Origin: an uncultured Sterolibacterium sp. | GTDB lineage: Bacteria; Pseudomonadota; Gammaproteobacteria; Burkholderiales; Rhodocyclaceae | NCBI GenBank assembly: GCA_903832735.1 | Contig: CAILCO010000138.1 | Location: 1-34,444, forward strand | DNA length: 34,444 bases | Direction: 5' to 3' | Part shown: positions 21,203 to 28,284 of the stretch, in pieces | Numbering within the stretch: the first letter of the stretch is position 1 | Layout: every line of letters starts with the position of its first letter | Notes under the pieces: model-generated | Databases searched by the model: none | The model's input: only the letters and a program-made list of their open reading frames with translations | What the model was told of the DNA's origin: nothing | Position numbers and translations under genes: made by a program

Positions 21203-21290
21203 AATACCTTGCCAAGCGAACTGTGTCAGATTCGAGCGCAGCGAGCCGAATGGTAGCCTCCCCGCGAGGGGAGGATGGGAAGGGCGGGCC
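21194..21290 (-). repeat. 97-bp repeat, copy B (inverted relative to copy A)
   Basis: This segment is the reverse-complement partner of 17141-17237, with 14 mismatches in 97 bp by hand count and no gaps. The central hairpin is perfectly preserved. It overlaps the last two codons and the stop of the LysR gene and lies upstream of livH. The pair could be dispersed intergenic repeats or the ends of a mobilised module. Confidence 0.85.
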
Positions 21291-21371
21291 CGAATTGACC
21301 CTTCGCAAGCCTAAGATATTACGACGACCAGCCATTTCATCATGCGGGGTGGTTGATCGGAGCCAAGAGCG

Positions 21372-22241
21372 ATGACGTCGACTTTGGCCAACATCCTGTT
21401 CTTCGGCCTGGCCTACGGGATGATTCTCTATATGACCTCGGTCGGGCTCTCGATCACCATGGGCCTGATGGGTTTTGTCAATCTGGCTCATGGCGTTTTC
21501 GCGATGCTCGGCGGCTATGCCACCGTGACCCTGATGAACTCCCTGGCCGTGCCTTTTCTCCCTGCGCTGCTGGCGGCCTGCATTCTCGTCACCGGGCTCG
21601 GGTTTGCCCTGGAGCGCCTGCTTTACCGACGGCTATATGGCGCGGCCGAACTTGATCAGGTGCTGTTCTCGATGGCCCTGATCTTTATTTCGGTGGCCAT
21701 CGCCCGCATCTTCTGGGGGCCGCTGGCACAACCGATCGTGCTGCCGCACTATCTTCAGGGGCATTTCGAACTGGCCGGGGCGACGATTCCGACCTATCGC
21801 CTGTTCCTGCTGATTTTCGGCGGGGCGATTGCCGCCGCATTGTGGTTCGGCTTCGATCGGACCCTGTTCGGCGCCCGTGTTCGCGCGGCGGTGGAGAATC
21901 ACGAGATGGCCGAAGCGGTCGGCATCAATACCGACCGCCTGTTTGCCCTGACCTTCGGCCTGGGCACCGGCCTGGCCGCTCTTGGCGGAGGCCTAGGCGC
22001 AGAAATACTGGCGATCAGTCCCGGCTACCCGCTGCAATACATCATCTTCTTCCTCATCGTCGTCGCGGTGGGAGGACTGGGTAGCATCAAGGGTCCGCTC
22101 TATGCCGCGCTGATCATCGGCCTGGCCGACACGGCGACCAAGTACCTGATGCCCGAGGTGGGGATGATCTTCGTTTTCGCTTTCGTCTTTCTGTTGTTGC
22201 GCTGGCGCCCTCAGGGCATCGTCAGCCGGCGCAAGGGGTAG
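21372..22241 (+). CDS. livH: Branched-chain-type ABC transporter permease LivH
   Basis: A 289-residue inner-membrane permease with about eight hydrophobic segments. The LivH signature GLSITMGLMGFVNLAHGVFAM is near the N-terminus, and the EAA-like loop region is RAAVENHEMAEAVGINTDRL. ATG 21372 follows GGAGCC. It opens a tightly packed four-gene set (livHMGF) on one strand, with intervals of 1 bp or less. The likely partner is the binding protein at 11.9-13.0 kb. The substrate is probably an aromatic or carboxylic acid, judged from context. Confidence 0.9.
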   Translation: MTSTLANILFFGLAYGMILYMTSVGLSITMGLMGFVNLAHGVFAMLGGYATVTLMNSLAVPFLPALLAACILVTGLGFALERLLYRRLYGAAELDQVLFSMALIFISVAIARIFWGPLAQPIVLPHYLQGHFELAGATIPTYRLFLLIFGGAIAAALWFGFDRTLFGARVRAAVENHEMAEAVGINTDRLFALTFGLGTGLAALGGGLGAEILAISPGYPLQYIIFFLIVVAVGGLGSIKGPLYAALIIGLADTATKYLMPEVGMIFVFAFVFLLLRWRPQGIVSRRKG

Positions 22242-22242
22242 T

Positions 22243-23202
22243 ATGGGCCGCACCGCGACGATCTGGCTGGAGCCCTTGCCATGGCTGTTGGCGCTGGCAA
22301 CCTATGCGCTCGCCCCGCAGTACGCGCCGCTCATGACGCAGATCTTCGTGATGATCCTGTTCGCGATGTCCCTGGATCTGCTCGTCGGCTATACCGGCAT
22401 CGTCACCCTCGGCCATGCGGCACAGTTCGGCACCGGCGCTTACGTCGCGGGAATTCTCGCCGCAAGAGGCTGGATCACCGATCCGACCTTGACGGCAGTG
22501 CTGGCCATGCTGGCGGCGGGGACTGTCGGTCTGCTGTTTGGCTCATTGATGCTGCGCACCAAGGGGCTGGCGTTTCTGATGCTGTCCGTCGCTTCGGGCA
22601 TGCTGCTCTATGAAATCGCCAACAAGGCGACCGGCATAACGGGCGGCGATGATGGCCTGCAGGGCGTGGTCTTTTCGCCGCTGTTGGGTCTTTGGGAATT
22701 CGATTTCAGGGGCACGACCGCATTCTTCTACAGCCTGCTGATGCTATTCCTCACCTTCATTTTTTTGCGCCGGGTGGTCAATTCGCCCTTTGGCTGGTCG
22801 CTGCGCGGCATCCGCGAAAACGATCTGCGCATGGCGGCGATCGGCTGTCAGAACTATCGCCGCCGTTTGATCGCCTACACCCTGGCCTCGGCGCTGGCCG
22901 GACTGGCCGGCGCGGTGCAGGCTCAATGCACCGGATTCGTGGCGCTCAATTCGCTGAGCTTCGAACTTTCGGGCGGCGTACTGATCATGCTCATCCTGGG
23001 CGGTTCGGGACGGCTTTACGGGGCGATGTTCGGTGTGCCGATCTACATGATCGCGCAAGACTATCTGGCGAAAAACGATCCGACGAACTGGTTTCTCTGG
23101 CAGGGCATCATCCTGCTGATCCTGGTGCTGTTCGCGCGCGGCGGCGTTTTGAGCCTGGCGGAACGGGGCTTTCAGGCCTGCTGGCGGAAGGTGGCCAGAT
23201 GA
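22243..23202 (+). CDS. livM: Branched-chain-type ABC transporter permease LivM
   Basis: A 319-residue permease, second of the pair. The family motif LDLLVGYTGIVTLGHAAQFGTGAY lies about 40-65, and the cytoplasmic coupling loop has LRGIRENDLRMAAIG. The ATG lies one base after the livH stop. The last 4 bp overlap the start of livG (ATGA). It should form the membrane channel with LivH. Confidence 0.9.
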   Translation: MGRTATIWLEPLPWLLALATYALAPQYAPLMTQIFVMILFAMSLDLLVGYTGIVTLGHAAQFGTGAYVAGILAARGWITDPTLTAVLAMLAAGTVGLLFGSLMLRTKGLAFLMLSVASGMLLYEIANKATGITGGDDGLQGVVFSPLLGLWEFDFRGTTAFFYSLLMLFLTFIFLRRVVNSPFGWSLRGIRENDLRMAAIGCQNYRRRLIAYTLASALAGLAGAVQAQCTGFVALNSLSFELSGGVLIMLILGGSGRLYGAMFGVPIYMIAQDYLAKNDPTNWFLWQGIILLILVLFARGGVLSLAERGFQACWRKVAR

Positions 23203-23963
23203 GCGGTCAAATGAGCGAGCGGCCGGTTCTCGAAGCCCGGGGCCTGAACAAATCGTTCGGTTCCGTGGTGGTCACGCGCGATGTCAATATGTCCCTGAGG
23301 CGCGGCGAGAGACGTGCCCTGATCGGCCCGAACGGCGCCGGCAAGACCACCTTCGTTAATCTTCTGAGCGGGCGTTTGCGGCCGACTTCGGGCGAGGTTT
23401 TTCTCGACGGCGTCGATGTCAGCCGCGCCGATGAAGCCAGGCGCAGCAAGTTGGGGATGGGGCGGACATTTCAGATCACCTCGCTCTTCCCCGCGCTGAC
23501 CGCGCACGAAAACATCTTTCTCGCATTGGCCGAATGCGCCGGCTTCGGCCTGCATATGTTGCGCAGCGCCCGCTCCTATGGCGCGCTGCACGATCGCGCG
23601 GACGAACTTCTGGAAAAGGTCGGCCTGTTGCCGGTATCCGCAACAACCGTGCAGCAGTTGCCCTATGGCCAGCAGCGCCTGATTGAAATCGCCGTGGCGC
23701 TTGCCCTGGAGCCGAAAGTCCTGCTCCTGGACGAACCCGCCGCCGGCATCCCGACATCCGAGCGCGATCTGATACTCGACATCGTCAAAGCCCTGCCCGG
23801 CGATATCGCCGTGCTGCTGATCGACCACGACATGGATCTGGTCTTCCGTTTCGCCGAACGCATCACCGTGCTCGTCCAGGGATCGATACTCGTCGAGGGG
23901 TCCCCCGCCGAGATTGCCGCCGACCAGCGTGTCCGGGATGTCTACCTCGGGGAGAAATCTTGA
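23199..23963 (+). CDS. livG: Branched-chain-type ABC transporter ATP-binding protein LivG
   Basis: A 254-residue ABC ATPase. Walker A is GPNGAGKTTFVNL and the Q-loop region is GRTFQITSLFPALTAHEN. The signature is altered to QQLPYGQQRLIEIAVAL, as is common in LivG. Walker B is VLLLDEPAAGI and the switch histidine is in LIDHDMDLVF. The ATG overlaps the livM stop. An internal ATG at 23211 is an alternative start. Confidence 0.92.
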   Translation: MSGQMSERPVLEARGLNKSFGSVVVTRDVNMSLRRGERRALIGPNGAGKTTFVNLLSGRLRPTSGEVFLDGVDVSRADEARRSKLGMGRTFQITSLFPALTAHENIFLALAECAGFGLHMLRSARSYGALHDRADELLEKVGLLPVSATTVQQLPYGQQRLIEIAVALALEPKVLLLDEPAAGIPTSERDLILDIVKALPGDIAVLLIDHDMDLVFRFAERITVLVQGSILVEGSPAEIAADQRVRDVYLGEKS

Positions 23964-24673
23964 AACCGGTGCTGGAACTGGACGGCGTGACGGCGGGCTA
24001 TGGCCCGACGGTGATCATCGAGAATCTCTCGCTGACGCTCGCCGCCGGCGACGTCCTGGCCGTGCTCGGCAGGAACGGCGTCGGGAAGAGCACGCTGATG
24101 AAAACCATCATTGGCCAGACACGCCTGCATGGCGGCGAGATCCGCCTCAACGAGCAGGCGATCGGCCATCTGCCTAGCTATCGCCGGGCCTTGTCGGGGA
24201 TAGGTTACGTGCCCCAGGAGCGCGATATTTTCGGCACGCTGACGATAGAAGAGAATCTCAGGATTGCCGCCCGCGCGGGCCGCTGGACGGTCGAGGAAAT
24301 CTTTTCCCTGTTCCCCAACCTGGCCGGCCGGCGGCGCAATCGCGGCGATGAAATCTCCGGCGGCGAACAGCAGATGCTCAGCATCGGCCGTGCCCTGGTC
24401 GGCAATCCCGGCGTCCTGCTGCTGGACGAACCGATGGAGGGCCTGGCGCCGGTGATCATCGATCAGATACTCAAGGTTCTGCATAGTCTCCGTGCTTCCG
24501 GCGGGCTGGTCATCGTGCTGGTCGAGCAGTACGCCCTGATGGCGCTGGAATTCGCGCCGCGCACCATCGTGCTCGACCGGGGCTGCGCCATCTTCGACGG
24601 CCAGTCGAGCGAACTGTCGGGCAATCCGGAATTGATGTCCTCCTGCCTGGGCCTGTCCGGAGCGATCCGCTAA
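23960..24673 (+). CDS. livF: Branched-chain-type ABC transporter ATP-binding protein LivF
   Basis: A 237-residue ABC ATPase. Walker A is GRNGVGKSTLMKTI, the signature is ISGGEQQMLSIGRALV, Walker B is VLLLDEPMEGLAP, and the H-loop position is replaced by glutamine/tyrosine in VLVEQYALMAL, as usual for LivF. The start codon is TTG 23960, overlapping the livG stop (TTGA) with GGGGAGA upstream. It energises uptake with LivG and is the last gene of the transporter operon. Confidence 0.92.
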   Translation: MKPVLELDGVTAGYGPTVIIENLSLTLAAGDVLAVLGRNGVGKSTLMKTIIGQTRLHGGEIRLNEQAIGHLPSYRRALSGIGYVPQERDIFGTLTIEENLRIAARAGRWTVEEIFSLFPNLAGRRRNRGDEISGGEQQMLSIGRALVGNPGVLLLDEPMEGLAPVIIDQILKVLHSLRASGGLVIVLVEQYALMALEFAPRTIVLDRGCAIFDGQSSELSGNPELMSSCLGLSGAIR

Positions 24674-24772
24674 AGCGCCTTTCCCCAGCCTCCGGCGGGG
24701 CGGCCCGGGAACTGTGCTCCCCGATCGACTTGCTGCTTGCCGCGGACCGAGTCGGACAAGGCGCCGACTTCG

Positions 24773-24874
24773 TCGCGACAGAACCGGTTGTGCGATGTAC
24801 AGGAGCGCGTCCACCGTGGTGAAACTTCTCAGTTCGGCGATGCGCAGGAAGTTCTTCAACTGGCGGGGATTCAC
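24773..24874 (-). pseudogene. LysR regulator N-terminal remnant
   Basis: From GTG 24874 the minus strand encodes a recognisable LysR DNA-binding start (NPRQLKNFLRIAELRSF, then YIAQPVLSR). Beyond about residue 34 the frame is scrambled and no effector domain follows; weak similarity continues to about 24745 in shifted frames. It lies between livF and a 59-bp inverted-repeat element, in a 317-bp spacer with no intact gene. It is probably the relic of a regulator lost by rearrangement. Confidence 0.7.
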
Positions 24875-24900
24875 CGGGGAAAGTATATTAGACGACGGCA

Positions 24901-24959
24901 CTAGGGCGTGTTCTCAATTGAGCAACGCATCACGCCGATCAATTGAGAACACGCCCTAG
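24901..24959. mobile_element. 59-bp perfect inverted-repeat element (IS-end/MITE-like)
   Basis: Two perfect 21-bp arms (24901-24921 and 24939-24959; left arm starts CTAGGGCGTGTTCTC) flank a 17-bp spacer. CTAG at both ends fits a 4-bp target duplication of the IS5 type, with internal inverted repeats starting GGCGTGTTCTC. It has no coding capacity. A miniature IS derivative is the best reading; an intrinsic hairpin is the alternative. Confidence 0.6.
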
Positions 24960-24990
24960 CCAATCCCATTGTGGTGAAGCGAGAACGACC

Positions 24991-25926
24991 ATGGCCGTGA
25001 AACAAGAAAAAGTCATCATCACCTGCGCGGTGACCGGTTCCATCCATACGCCGACGATGTCGCCCTATCTGCCGATCACCCCGGACGAAATCGCCGACGG
25101 CGCGATCGGCGCGGCGCTGGCCGGCGCCGCGATCGTCCATCTCCATGCGCGCGATCCGGTTAATGGCAAGCCGATCCAGGAGCCGCAGGCGTTCATGAAG
25201 TTCCTGCCGAAGATCAAGGCCGCCTCGGACGTCGTGATCAATATCACCACCGGCGGCGCCCCGACCATGAGTCCGGAAGAGCGCGTCCAGCCGGCGATGA
25301 AACTGAAGCCGGAAGTCGCCTCGCTGAACATGGGCTCGATGAACTTCGGCCTGTATGAAATGCTCGGACGCTACAAGGATTTCAAGTACGACTGGGAGGA
25401 ACCCTATCTCGCCGGTTCGGACGAGCGGATCTTCAAGAACACCTTCCGCGACATCGCCTACATTCTCGAATCCTGCAGCAGCAACGACACCCGCTTCGAA
25501 ATCGAGTGCTACGACATCGGCCATCTTTATACCGCCGCGCACTTCCTCGACCGCGGCCTGCTCAAGCCGCCCCTGTTCATCCAGTCGGTGTTCGGCCTGC
25601 GCGGCGGCATCGGCCCGCACCCGGAGGATGTGCTGCACATGAAGCGCACCGCGGACCGCCTGTTCGGCGAGGACTACCTGTGGTCGGTGCTGGGCGCGGG
25701 GCGCAACCAGATGTTCGTCGCCGCGCAGTCGGCGGTGATGGGCGGCAACGTCCGCGTCGGACTGGAGGACAGCCTGTGGCTGGGCCGCGGCACCCTGGCC
25801 AAATCCAATGCCGAGCAGGTGACCAAGGTGCGCCGCATCCTGGAGGAAATCGGCCTGCAGATCGCCACCCCCGACGATGCGAGAAGAATGCTCAAGCTGA
25901 AGGGCGGCGACAACGTCGGGTTCTAG
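24991..25926 (+). CDS. Beta-keto acid cleavage enzyme (BKACE, DUF849 family)
   Basis: A 311-residue TIM-barrel enzyme. The N-terminal signature is VIITCAVTGSIHTPTMSPYL, and His50 and His52 in IVHLHARDP are the expected zinc ligands. NITTGGAPTMSPEER and LNMGSMNFG are further family segments. BKACE enzymes react a beta-keto acid with acetyl-CoA to give acetoacetate and a new acyl-CoA; members include 3-keto-5-aminohexanoate cleavage enzyme. The substrate here is unknown. Placement beside a transhydroxylase-like molybdoenzyme hints at a ring-fission product. ATG 24991 gives the normal N-terminus. Confidence 0.9.
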   Translation: MAVKQEKVIITCAVTGSIHTPTMSPYLPITPDEIADGAIGAALAGAAIVHLHARDPVNGKPIQEPQAFMKFLPKIKAASDVVINITTGGAPTMSPEERVQPAMKLKPEVASLNMGSMNFGLYEMLGRYKDFKYDWEEPYLAGSDERIFKNTFRDIAYILESCSSNDTRFEIECYDIGHLYTAAHFLDRGLLKPPLFIQSVFGLRGGIGPHPEDVLHMKRTADRLFGEDYLWSVLGAGRNQMFVAAQSAVMGGNVRVGLEDSLWLGRGTLAKSNAEQVTKVRRILEEIGLQIATPDDARRMLKLKGGDNVGF

Positions 25927-25968
25927 GGCCTGTCGTCCCGGGATGCGCAAGATGCTTGAGGAGCCATC

Positions 25969-26745
25969 ATGACTATGATCACGATAACCCCAGAAATCAT
26001 TTCCGCCTTCACGCCGACGGGTTGTCTGCGTGCGTCCATCAACCTCGGCAATCCCATCCTCGCCAAGCGCGATCCGGCTAGCGGCGAGGCGGTCGGCGTG
26101 TCGGTGGACCTGGCCAGGGAGTTCGCCCGCCGCCTGGGCGTCGGGATAGAACTCGTCGTCCTCGACACGGCCGGAAAATCGGTAGATACGGTCAAAAACG
26201 AGCAGGCCGACATCGGCTTTTTTGCCATCGACCCGCTGCGCGGCGAGGGGATCTTGTTCACCGCGGCCTATGTTCTGATCGAAGGCTGCTACCTGGTGCG
26301 CGCAGCGTCGCCGATCCGCCGCAACGACGAGGTCGACAACGCCGCCTACAGCGTCACAGTCGGCGCCGGCAGCGCCTACGATCTGTTTCTCAGCCGTGAA
26401 CTCAAGCAGGCGCAGATTGTCCGCGCGCTCAGTTCTCCCGCCGTCGTGGAGACTTTTCTGGCCGGCCATCACGATGTCGCGGCCGGCGTCAGGCAGCAGT
26501 TGGAAGCCGATGCGCAGCGTGAGCCCGGCCTGCGCCTCCTGCCCGGCCGTTTCATGGTCATCGAGCAGGCCATGGGCACGCCGAAAAGCCGCGGCCGGGA
26601 GGCTCAGGCCTGCCTCATCGCCTATGTCGAGGAAATGAAGGCCTCCGGCTTCGTCGCCGCCGCCCTGCGGCGCCATGGGATACAAGGCGCGGCGGTCGCG
26701 CCTTCGACGCGAAACGTTTCGAGCGGGTCCAGCGCAGCAAGCTGA
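25969..26745 (+). CDS. Family 3 solute-binding-like protein without signal peptide
   Basis: A 258-residue protein with the type-2 periplasmic-binding fold of the SBP_bac_3 family (GCLRASINLGNPILAKRD, AVGVSVDLAREFARRLG, KNEQADIGFFAIDPLRGEGI). No signal peptide is visible. The start ATG 25969 has a good GAGGAG site, and an in-frame TGA lies 15 bp upstream, so no N-terminal extension is possible. It therefore probably stays in the cytoplasm, as an intracellular ligand-binding protein or enzyme (for example dehydratase-like). It lies 42 bp after the BKACE gene and is probably co-transcribed with it. Confidence 0.75.
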   Translation: MTMITITPEIISAFTPTGCLRASINLGNPILAKRDPASGEAVGVSVDLAREFARRLGVGIELVVLDTAGKSVDTVKNEQADIGFFAIDPLRGEGILFTAAYVLIEGCYLVRAASPIRRNDEVDNAAYSVTVGAGSAYDLFLSRELKQAQIVRALSSPAVVETFLAGHHDVAAGVRQQLEADAQREPGLRLLPGRFMVIEQAMGTPKSRGREAQACLIAYVEEMKASGFVAAALRRHGIQGAAVAPSTRNVSSGSSAAS

Positions 26746-26798
26746 TCGGCATCGGCGTCCGGCCCGCCCCTGCATGGAAAACATCAACATCGCAGGCA

Positions 26799-26825
26799 CC
26801 GACCCGCTGGCCGTCGGGTTTTCTT
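26799..26825 (+). terminator. Weak terminator candidate after the solute-binding-like gene
   Basis: A short stem (CCGAC/GTCGG, 9-nt loop) is followed by GTTTTCTT. It lies 54 bp after the stop of the solute-binding-like gene, in a 409-bp spacer (26746-27154) where no gene is recognised. The stem is only 5 bp. Confidence 0.35.
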
Positions 26826-27037
26826 ACTTCGGGATCCTGAAGCTGTGAGAAACAATCATCAGGTACCGGCTCAGCCCAAGTAATTTCAAGCCACAGGAAT
26901 TTATTTCCGCGTGCAAGAGTCACGTGGCGCAGCCCTGTCGTCATGTCGGATTTCTTTACACATGATCCCGCAAGTGCAGAGTTGGCATAGTGCGAACCGC
27001 TGTCAGGGCAGCCCGTTTTCGCCCAAAACCATGCCAA

Positions 27038-27053
27038 TGGCATGGACTCTGCT
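27038..27053 (+). promoter_or_regulatory. Sigma-54-type -24/-12 promoter candidate for flp
   Basis: TGGCATGGACTCTGCT has GG at 27039-27040 and GC at 27051-27052, the required 10-bp interval, and differs from TGGCACG-N4-TTGCT at two positions. It overlaps a short palindrome (ATGCCAATGGCAT). Initiation would fall about 90 bp before the first flp start. Confidence 0.45.
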
Positions 27054-27154
27054 TTTGTAGGGAAACCCGCCGTGCATGGCAGCCGCACCATCGGGGATGG
27101 TCGCGATCAATAGACCATTTTCAACCTCGACTCGCGTCTCGAAAGGAGCAAGGT

Positions 27155-27343
27155 ATGCAAAGTCATCTGGCCGCGTTTCTACGAGAAGAGGACGGCGCTC
27201 AGGTCGTCGAGTACGCGCTGATCATCGCCTTGGTCTCGATCGCGGCAGCCGTGGCGCTTGGCGACTCCACCACAGGCATCAGCAGCACATTCGGTGCCTT
27301 GGTAAGCCGCGTCGGTAACTGTATGACTGCCGGTACCTGCTAG
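27155..27343 (+). CDS. flp: Flp/PilA-type pilin (first copy)
   Basis: A 62-residue prepilin, the main subunit of Tad pili. The Flp motif lies after a short positive leader: the cleavage Gly is followed by AQVVEYALIIALVSIA, with Glu at +5 and Tyr at +6. The strong ribosome site AAAGGAGCAAGG precedes ATG 27155. The C-terminus ends with two cysteines (NCMTAGTC). The paralogue follows 59 bp downstream. It should be processed by the prepilin peptidase encoded at 27.7 kb. Confidence 0.93.
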   Translation: MQSHLAAFLREEDGAQVVEYALIIALVSIAAAVALGDSTTGISSTFGALVSRVGNCMTAGTC

Positions 27344-27402
27344 AAATGCAACTTTAAGAACTACCGTTGTTCCCACCCATCTACCCTTTGAAAGGAATTG
27401 CC

Positions 27403-27603
27403 ATGAACAGTATCAAGAATGCCATCCTCAGGTTTTCTCGCGAGGAAGACGGCGCCCAGGTCGTGGAGTATGCGCTGATCATCGCCCTGGTCTCGATTGC
27501 GCTGGCCGTGATGCTCGGCGGCGCTACGGGCATTAAGTCTTCACTCACTGCTTTAGTGACTCGCGTCAGCGCTTGCTTTGCTGCCGCCGCCGTTAGCTGC
27601 TAA
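27403..27603 (+). CDS. flp: Flp/PilA-type pilin (second copy)
   Basis: A 66-residue prepilin with leader MNSIKNAILRFSREEDG, then AQVVEYALIIALVSIALAV. It is a paralogue of the first copy, with near-identical mature N-termini and divergent C-termini ending in a cysteine pair (ACFAAAAVSC). ATG 27403 follows AAAGGAATTG. A hairpin terminator follows. Confidence 0.93.
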   Translation: MNSIKNAILRFSREEDGAQVVEYALIIALVSIALAVMLGGATGIKSSLTALVTRVSACFAAAAVSC

Positions 27604-27612
27604 GCAGCCGCA

Positions 27613-27652
27613 CCGGGGGGAGGCGGCGACGCCGGTTCCCCTGCCCGGTTTT
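27613..27652 (+). terminator. Hairpin terminator after the flp pair
   Basis: A GC-rich stem (CCGGGGGGA against TCCCC-TG-CCCGG, inner CGGC/GCCG) ends directly in TTTT at 27649-27652. It lies 10 bp after the second flp stop and before tadV. Partial termination here would give more pilin mRNA than mRNA for assembly proteins, as expected for Tad loci. Confidence 0.6.
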
Positions 27653-27675
27653 CCACGACAAGAGGAGGAACGACG

Positions 27676-28266
27676 ATGTCAGATCCGGAATTCAGGGCAG
27701 CGCTCGAACTCCTGGCCATGCTGTTTCTCGACTGGCGCATCGCCGTGCTGATCCTGCTGCTGGTCGTGGCCTCGGTCTTCGACTACCGCTCGCAGCGCAT
27801 CCCGAATCGGCTGGTCCAGCTCGGCGTGCTCTTCGGCCTGATCTACAACATCGTCTTCCCGCCTTACCGGGATGCCGGCATGCTCTGGCCGTTTGCCGGC
27901 ATGGGCCTGGGCTTCCTCGCCTTCCTGCCGCTCTACCTGATCAGCGCCACGGGCGCCGGCGATGTGAAGCTGATGGCCATGGTCGGCGCCTTCGTCGGGC
28001 CGTTCGACATGATCGGCGTTCTGCTGTGCACCATGGCGGCGGGTGGCGTGCTCTCCCTGCTGCTGGTCCTGGCGCGCGGCACGGGCGGCCTGCTGCTGCG
28101 CAACCTGACGGCATTGCTGAAACTCGGTTTCCTCAGCGGGCAAGCCGGCATCAGACCCGACCTGAGCCTCAACGCGGATGCCTCCGCCGGCAAGCTGCCC
28201 TACGCACTGGCGATCTCGACCGGCACCATCGCCGGTCTGCTGGTCCATCAGTTCGGCATCCTCTGA
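27676..28266 (+). CDS. tadV: Prepilin peptidase TadV/CpaA
   Basis: A 196-residue membrane aspartic protease of family A24. The two catalytic aspartates are in SVFDYRSQRIPN and ATGAGDVKLMA. There are about six hydrophobic segments and no N-terminal methylase domain, which is typical of the Tad type. It should cut the Flp and TadE leaders. ATG 27676 follows GAGGAACGACG. It heads the assembly part of the operon. Confidence 0.9.
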   Translation: MSDPEFRAALELLAMLFLDWRIAVLILLLVVASVFDYRSQRIPNRLVQLGVLFGLIYNIVFPPYRDAGMLWPFAGMGLGFLAFLPLYLISATGAGDVKLMAMVGAFVGPFDMIGVLLCTMAAGGVLSLLLVLARGTGGLLLRNLTALLKLGFLSGQAGIRPDLSLNADASAGKLPYALAISTGTIAGLLVHQFGIL

Positions 28267-28284
28267 CCGGCGTATCGGCCCGCC

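Noticed and set aside
17141-21290. The two 97-bp repeats as a CRISPR or phage attachment pair
   Set aside because: There are only two copies, inverted, 4 kb apart, with no spacers, cas genes, integrase or tRNA; attachment sites would be direct repeats.
24901-26799. 632-residue minus-strand open frame across BKACE and the binding-like gene
   Set aside because: It spans two well-supported plus-strand genes and runs into the inverted-repeat element; no family resemblance.
26774-26848. Short frame starting MENINIAGTDPL after the binding-like gene
   Set aside because: It has 24 codons, no ribosome site and no recognisable family, and overlaps the terminator-like stem; chance occurrence is likely.
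26975-26998. Second possible sigma-54 site around TTGGCATAGTGCGAACC
   Set aside because: The GG-N10-GC spacing is not met (AC at the -12 position).
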